A stretch of DNA of 64,000 nucleotides, from positions 62,001-126,000 of the forward strand of contig JBAJFG010000339.1 of assembly GCA_037903475.1 (NCBI GenBank), written 5' to 3'. The position numbers were made by a program, and so were the translations under genes. The DNA is from Ancylostoma caninum. Taxonomy: Eukaryota; Nematoda; Chromadorea; Rhabditida; Ancylostomatidae. Numbering within the stretch: the stretch's first letter is position 1; every line of letters begins with the position of its first letter. Shown here piece after piece: positions 59,598 to 64,000 of the stretch. The notes beneath the pieces were generated by a model that was not told the DNA's origin, did not search any database, and worked only from the letters and a program-made list of their open reading frames with translations.

Positions 59598-60830
59598 TAG
59601 CGCCCCTAGCGGTCGCTAGGAATGGGGTGGGGCAGCCACTTGATATATGTGCACAAGCTTCACACCTACGAAATCCTTAGGAAGTTGAAAGGAATGATAA
59701 CTGATTGAGCTTGAATACGAAATCCCCCTTATGAATTGCGTGTGTTCTACCAGTCTGAACGTATGCCCAACTCTGGACTTCTCGTAATCGCGATGCTAGC
59801 CTTGTTCGAGAATTCTTCATCACACGTCAACATGTGAAGCTACATACTTTCCGATGCAACGATACATCCCCAGTTTGTTTTCGCCGCATTTCTTAAATGC
59901 CATAGACCTGTCATGGCTAGTCACTCTCAGCTCTGCGCAAGGATATCCGTCAGATGAACCATGTGGCTGAGAACTATTATATTTGTTGTTACCGACTCAC
60001 TATAAATAAGAGCCCAAAATAATTCAAGTTGAGAATGTTGTTGGGATACTGCAACAGATGAGGAGCTGCTTAGACATACATATGAGTGGAAGTACAGTGA
60101 TCGCTTGAGAAACAAATGGTAGTGAGGAAGACAGTGGGAAGCAAAATTGTACTCATACCAGAAGAAGAACAAATGGTGGCCGAATCTTCAGTAGTACCAC
60201 TTCAGGCATTTTGGGATGCTTACGAACATCTCTCTCACTGAGTTTTTCCACCATTTGAGAGCCGGCGCACTTCGATGTGCCCACATCCTGGCGTCTTTCA
60301 CACCGTCAGGCACAGCGGACCCCCATCCATCTGTAGATGCTCACCCTACCGTTTTCCACACTGCTTATTGGATGCCCGCATTCCTTCGTCCATCGTTGGA
60401 CCCAGATGTTGGAGTTTTCCCGTCTACTGGGCCAGAGAAGACACGTTCTCCATTGGCGTACCCTTTTATTGGCGTTTTTCCAGCTAATGGACTATAGCGG
60501 AGCAATCCCAATTTGCAGACCTTTTCACGAACACGTATTCCGAATTGCTGGGCGCAGGCACTACTTTCCCTATCAGTTATTCTACGTTTTGCATTTTCCA
60601 CATCATTCGGCCACAGCAGACACATCTTCCACAGGCGGAGCCATATCCTGGCGCCCCTCACAATTGGGTAGCAGCGGATCTCTCCTACATCGGCATAACA
60701 GTATGCTGACGTTTCCCACACTCTTAATCTACAGCAGACCCATCCTCCTTCGGTGGACCCGTTTCTTGGCATTCCTCACAATTGTGCCCATGTAAACCTC
60801 TCCTCCATCATCATAACCGTATCCTGGCAC
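59598..60830 (+). repeat. Composite repeat family B, copy B4
   Basis: Module A (59598-59830, AGCGCCCCTAGCGGTCGCTAGG, more diverged), about 420 bp of other DNA, then a diverged array (60255-60830, units with CCTGGCGYYTTTCCAC and CGGACCC). Module C is not seen. Confidence 0.6.
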
Positions 60831-60892
60831 TATTGGCCCTTAGCACACCTGTTCCCCATCGGTGCATCCATACTTTTCAAGGAGGAGGCGGC

Positions 60893-61083
60893 CCGCGGGC
60901 ATTGCCACAAGGCAAAAGCCACCTTCAGCAAGCGGAGGCTTGGCCCGGCTGCCAACAAGGCTGCTCCAGCGGTGGAAGCCCGACCCGGCTTGTTTTCCAA
61001 GTGGAACACATTTCCACACTCACAGAAAACTTTTGGAAATTACAAAAAAATCATCAACGCATTCACAAGGAGGCTTCCTTATA
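60893..61083 (+). CDS. Coding-like segment, Gly/Gln-rich then helical
   Basis: After a TTTTCAAG acceptor the frame reads GGGGPRALPQGKSHLQQAEA, then GGSPTRLVFQ, then VEHISTLTENFWKLQKNHQR, and stops at 61083. A neighbouring frame (KATFSKRRLGPAANKAAPAV) is equally open and reaches a GAAG|GTGTGT donor, so the frame is undecided. It follows the B4 array directly and could be repeat-derived. Low confidence. Confidence 0.25.
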
Positions 61084-61999
61084 ACGAAGGTGTGTCTATG
61101 CTTGTAATATTATAGACGGTTGGGAACTCAGGAGAACTGGTTATGGCGAAATCTCCCGTGTTGTACAAGATGAGGGCACCTGCGCGAGATACGGTGCACG
61201 TAATTTCGGGATGAATTCAGATCGCTGTGCCAGCCGTGCCTAGCCGCGAGTTCTTCCATAAACTAGTGGCCCCGTAAGCCACGTTAGTGTGCTATTTTGC
61301 GAGGAGTGTTATAGTATTGTCCCAGTGTGGTTCTTTGTGCGTTCCAGCAGGGTGTGGAGGATTCACTCTCTCAAATTGAGCTATACTATTCCACTATTGC
61401 TTACATCTATAGCATTCTCTAATAACTGTGCAGCACGAACGCAGCGCGAACGGCGTAATGGTACGAGTAGAAACCCTAGCAGTAACGGTTGCTGCGTTGG
61501 CAGTGTTACCAACGTTATTCAGTCGAAAAAGAGCATCGCAAAGCGAAAGTGAGAGAATAACTCACAGAATTCGCGGATCAAGTTTTGTTCTTCATATCTC
61601 TGTTTCTCGCGAGCAGCGAGCATACCTAGGACTGCATGAAATACAGAACACAACTGCTTTTGTACGACTCACTTAGTCAATAACTCTGTAAATCAATCAC
61701 ACAAACACACCTTCAGCGTTGCCGCCCTGTGTGACTATCACATCCTTCTGGTCCAACCACACTTATTCTAAAAACTTTATACTATTTCGAAGTTCTGAAT
61801 ACGAAATCTGACAAAAATTATTGTGAGAAGAGGATAAGCATCACGAGCATCTTTTCCCACCAATCTCCTTTTTCTTTCCTCGCCGACTTCTACCGACACG
61901 ACACGACTCATTTCTACTAAACCGAAAAAGTTCCAACTGACGACTATATAATACTACTACTTCACCTGCATAACAAGAGAAACTATCGTTCTGGAACAT
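61084..61999. other. No gene recognised
   Basis: Open frames around 61430-61560 (VRVETLAVTVAALAVLPTLF) have no splice support or family match. Confidence 0.4.
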
Positions 62000-62215
62000 A
62001 CTTCTTCAGGGAGGTGATCTACGGGGTATGTGAGATACATGGGGTGGGTGTGCAAGTTACTGGCTAGACTTTGGTAAGGGAGTTGATCCACGACGTTTGT
62101 GAGAGAGGTGGAGTCGGTGTGCAACTTATTGTCTAGGTTTTTCCCCGAAATTCTGGTAATCCACAGGGTTGGCGAGGTACACGGGGTGGGTGCGCAAGTC
62201 ATTGTCTACGCTTTT
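62000..62215 (+). repeat. Tandem repeat, three units of about 70-80 bp
   Basis: Units share GGTGATCTACGGGGTATGTGAG / ACATGGGGTGGGTGTGCAAG / TTACTGGCTAGAC, recurring at about 62010, 62088 and 62155 with divergence. Confidence 0.7.
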
Positions 62216-63209
62216 TTCTGAGATAGTGAGCCCGCGTGCTTTTTATGTGCCACATCTCATCATATTATGATAGTGTTGTTGTTACAGTTCTATTAGAATA
62301 TTTGCAGGCATTTTTAGTTAAGTGCTAATCAAGATTAATAACTTTAATAGAGTAACAACCACCCCTCTGAAAAAGTAACAACCACCCCTCTGATGTCCAC
62401 CCCTCTGAAAAATTCAGACAGAATTGAACAGATTCAAAACCGATCGAACATATGCATAATATGCTACACTCTACAATATTTGAGCTCTAGCAAGCCTGCA
62501 ATGGACGGGCATTTAGCGTTCGATAATAATGCTTGGCTATGATACGCAAATAAAGATAACGATATGGATAGCAGAAATCAAGGAAAATTCGAAGCCTTAC
62601 AGCCGTGTGCCCCTTCCACTCAGACCCGTACCCGCAAAAACTGACGCATTGCGAAAGTCGGCCAGCTCCGTCCGAATGCAGTATACAAGAGAACACTCCA
62701 GTATAGACCAGTTGGCCATCGCTGATACTATGATGGACGGAAAGCATAATAAGATGTTTTGAAGGCAGTATGTCACCTTGTTTAGTGAGTTGTAAATACG
62801 AGTAGACTCTAGACATTCTCGTCACGCTGATTCCGAAGATGTACGTCGAAACGCACAAATGCGACAAAATCCCCATTTAATGAAGTCCGAAAGTGCAGTT
62901 CACGCATCACTTGGTGCGGAGCGGTCCGTGACTGTGCCGGCTGCCCGCCACGGCTGCTGCGTTGGCCAACTTGTCTAGACGTGTCCGATCGATAATATCA
63001 AGGTTTCACGCGTCCACTCGGCTTGACAAACTGTTCTAGATTCCGTCCCGAAAAAGGTTTAGAAAACAGGCTTGAAGACAGTATTCTAAAATTTCTTGTA
63101 TACCGCTGGATTTGCGGAGATTCAGAATATGCTGAAACCTCAGAGGCAGCGAGAGCCGAAATCCTCGACTCCGTGCGGAGATCGCGTGGTGAAGTAAGCA
63201 CCTTAGGTA
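62216..63209. other. No gene recognised; short CCACCCCTCTGA repeats
   Basis: At 62357-62410 AACAACCACCCCTCTGAAAAA is repeated three times. The rest shows no supported exon. Confidence 0.45.
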
Positions 63210-63530
63210 GCCGCTATACTCCTCGAGGAGTATAGCACCTTGCGTCGCCGTCGCCGGCGACGGCGGCCGCCAATGTTGGCACCCCTCACAATCGATACGC
63301 ACCGGCGCCGCAGTCGCCAACATTGGCGGCCGCCGATCGTCAATGTTGGCGACCAATCGATACGCACCGACGTCACAGTCGCCAACATTGGCGGCCGCCG
63401 ATGTTGGCGATCGCCAGTCGCCGGCGACGGCGGCCGCCGCCGCCGCTCCGCCCACAATCGATGCGTATCGGCCTCACAGTCGCCGGCGACGGCGACGCAA
63501 GGTGCTACAGTCCTCGAGGACTATAGCGGC
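63210..63530. mobile_element. GC-rich palindromic TIR element
   Basis: The ends are about 55-bp inverted repeats with few mismatches (GCCGCTATACTCCTCGAGG at 63210; complement at 63530). Each contains its own palindrome: GCTATACTCCTC-GAGGAGTATAGC (63213-63236) is perfect, and the right one is nearly so. The interior repeats GTCGCCAACATTGGCGGCCG and ACAATCGATACGCACCG about three times in both orientations. No coding capacity. Strong composition contrast with the AT-rich flanks. Confidence 0.75.
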
Positions 63531-63599
63531 AGTGTTAGCTCGGAGTGGAGGGATTCCGGCTCTTGCTGCCTTTAAACGAATACGAGTTGAATCACTACC

Positions 63600-63710
63600 T
63601 TTAAAGGAGTGTTTATACTTTTTCGCGACGCGATGGCGTCGCGGCGACGGCCACAACACGCGCGACGCGACGGGTAGCGAAGCCGTCGCGTCGCCCCGTC
63701 GCGCCATGCT
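63600..63710. repeat. GCGACG-rich palindromic tract
   Basis: TTCGCGACGCGATGGCGTCG at about 63618 and its inverted GCGACGCGACGGG.../CCGTCGCGTCGCCCCGTCGCG partner to about 63702. Likely a related small foldback. Confidence 0.6.
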
Positions 63711-64000
63711 GAACGTCGCAAATTTACGTACCCACGCAAAATCACATGCACACCCCGACTTAGCGGGGATCATGGGTTTCCATCTACTGTTTTGGACCTC
63801 GTGGTATCGTTTGTGGTCTGGAATGTTCAGAAAAAGTTCTCAACGATTTTCAGGGGTGATCTTTGCCAAGGCTACAATTTTGCGCAATGTTCATTGTCAA
63901 GGATGTTTGTTTCCAGGATATAGAAGAACGCATTGCGGGTTCTTCTCACTTATTTGCTCAGAGATTTTCTTTGTATTTGAATTATCAGAATGGTTTTCTC
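63711..64000. other. Window end, no feature recognised
   Basis: No exon or repeat end supported in the last 290 bp. Confidence 0.45.

Noticed and set aside
60216..60795. Overlapping 93-152-codon frames
   Set aside because: They run through the diverged family-B minisatellite array.

Overview
The window reads as nuclear DNA of a clade V (strongylid, hookworm-like) nematode. This is inference from four things: introns of about 40-110 nt with TTTTCAG-type acceptors, a single-domain nematode TIMP-like gene, nematode-type RTE, Penelope (GIY-YIG), BEL/Pao and Ty3/gypsy relics, and very dense tRNA-SINE, MITE and minisatellite content. Most long open frames are not genes. The real genes are split into short exons, which I rebuilt by eye from splice sites and codon phase.

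Genes supported by consistent splicing: (1) a + strand CCDC92/CCDC74-type coiled-coil gene, seven exons from 5945 to 20682, 5' and 3' ends not fixed, its largest intron (about 9 kb) packed with repeats; (2) a + strand RING-like zinc-finger gene, 25998-27245, with a TTAA-flanked piggyBac-type MITE in its third intron; (3) a - strand gene of unknown family, 35123-35400; (4) a complete four-exon - strand TIMP-like (netrin-module) secreted protein gene, 36097-36743; (5) a + strand Cys-rich gene end, 38411-38689; (6) a - strand unrecognised gene end, 55886-56383; (7) a complete four-exon - strand coiled-coil gene, 46589-47880, lying inside an LTR retrotransposon.

Mobile DNA dominates. A Ty3/gypsy-type element spans 45200-55279 with near-identical 5'-TG...CA-3' LTRs and a 4-bp CCTC target duplication. 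Its gag/pol is damaged and lacks the nucleocapsid-protease part, but between the 5' LTR and gag it carries the intact antisense gene (7). A BEL/Pao element (about 31.0-33.7 kb, - strand) has lost protease, RT and RNase H. Five insertions (ending at 19729, 23144, 29670, 38006, 40359) share a 59-bp minisatellite, a GTCCGGC-loop-GCCGGAC hairpin and a terminal CTGG; I interpret them as one non-autonomous Helitron-like family. Four composite elements (12.8-13.8, 14.2-15.5, 57.8-59.1, 59.6-60.8 kb) carry a second minisatellite that appears homologous to the first. Other items are a mariner-type element, a TTAA MITE, a TA-flanked MITE with perfect TIRs, several foldback elements, a SINE, and Penelope and RTE fragments.

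The genes show no operon or shared pathway; neighbouring genes look functionally unrelated. The strongest leads are the antisense gene inside the LTR element, the TIMP-like gene, and the Helitron-like/minisatellite family.
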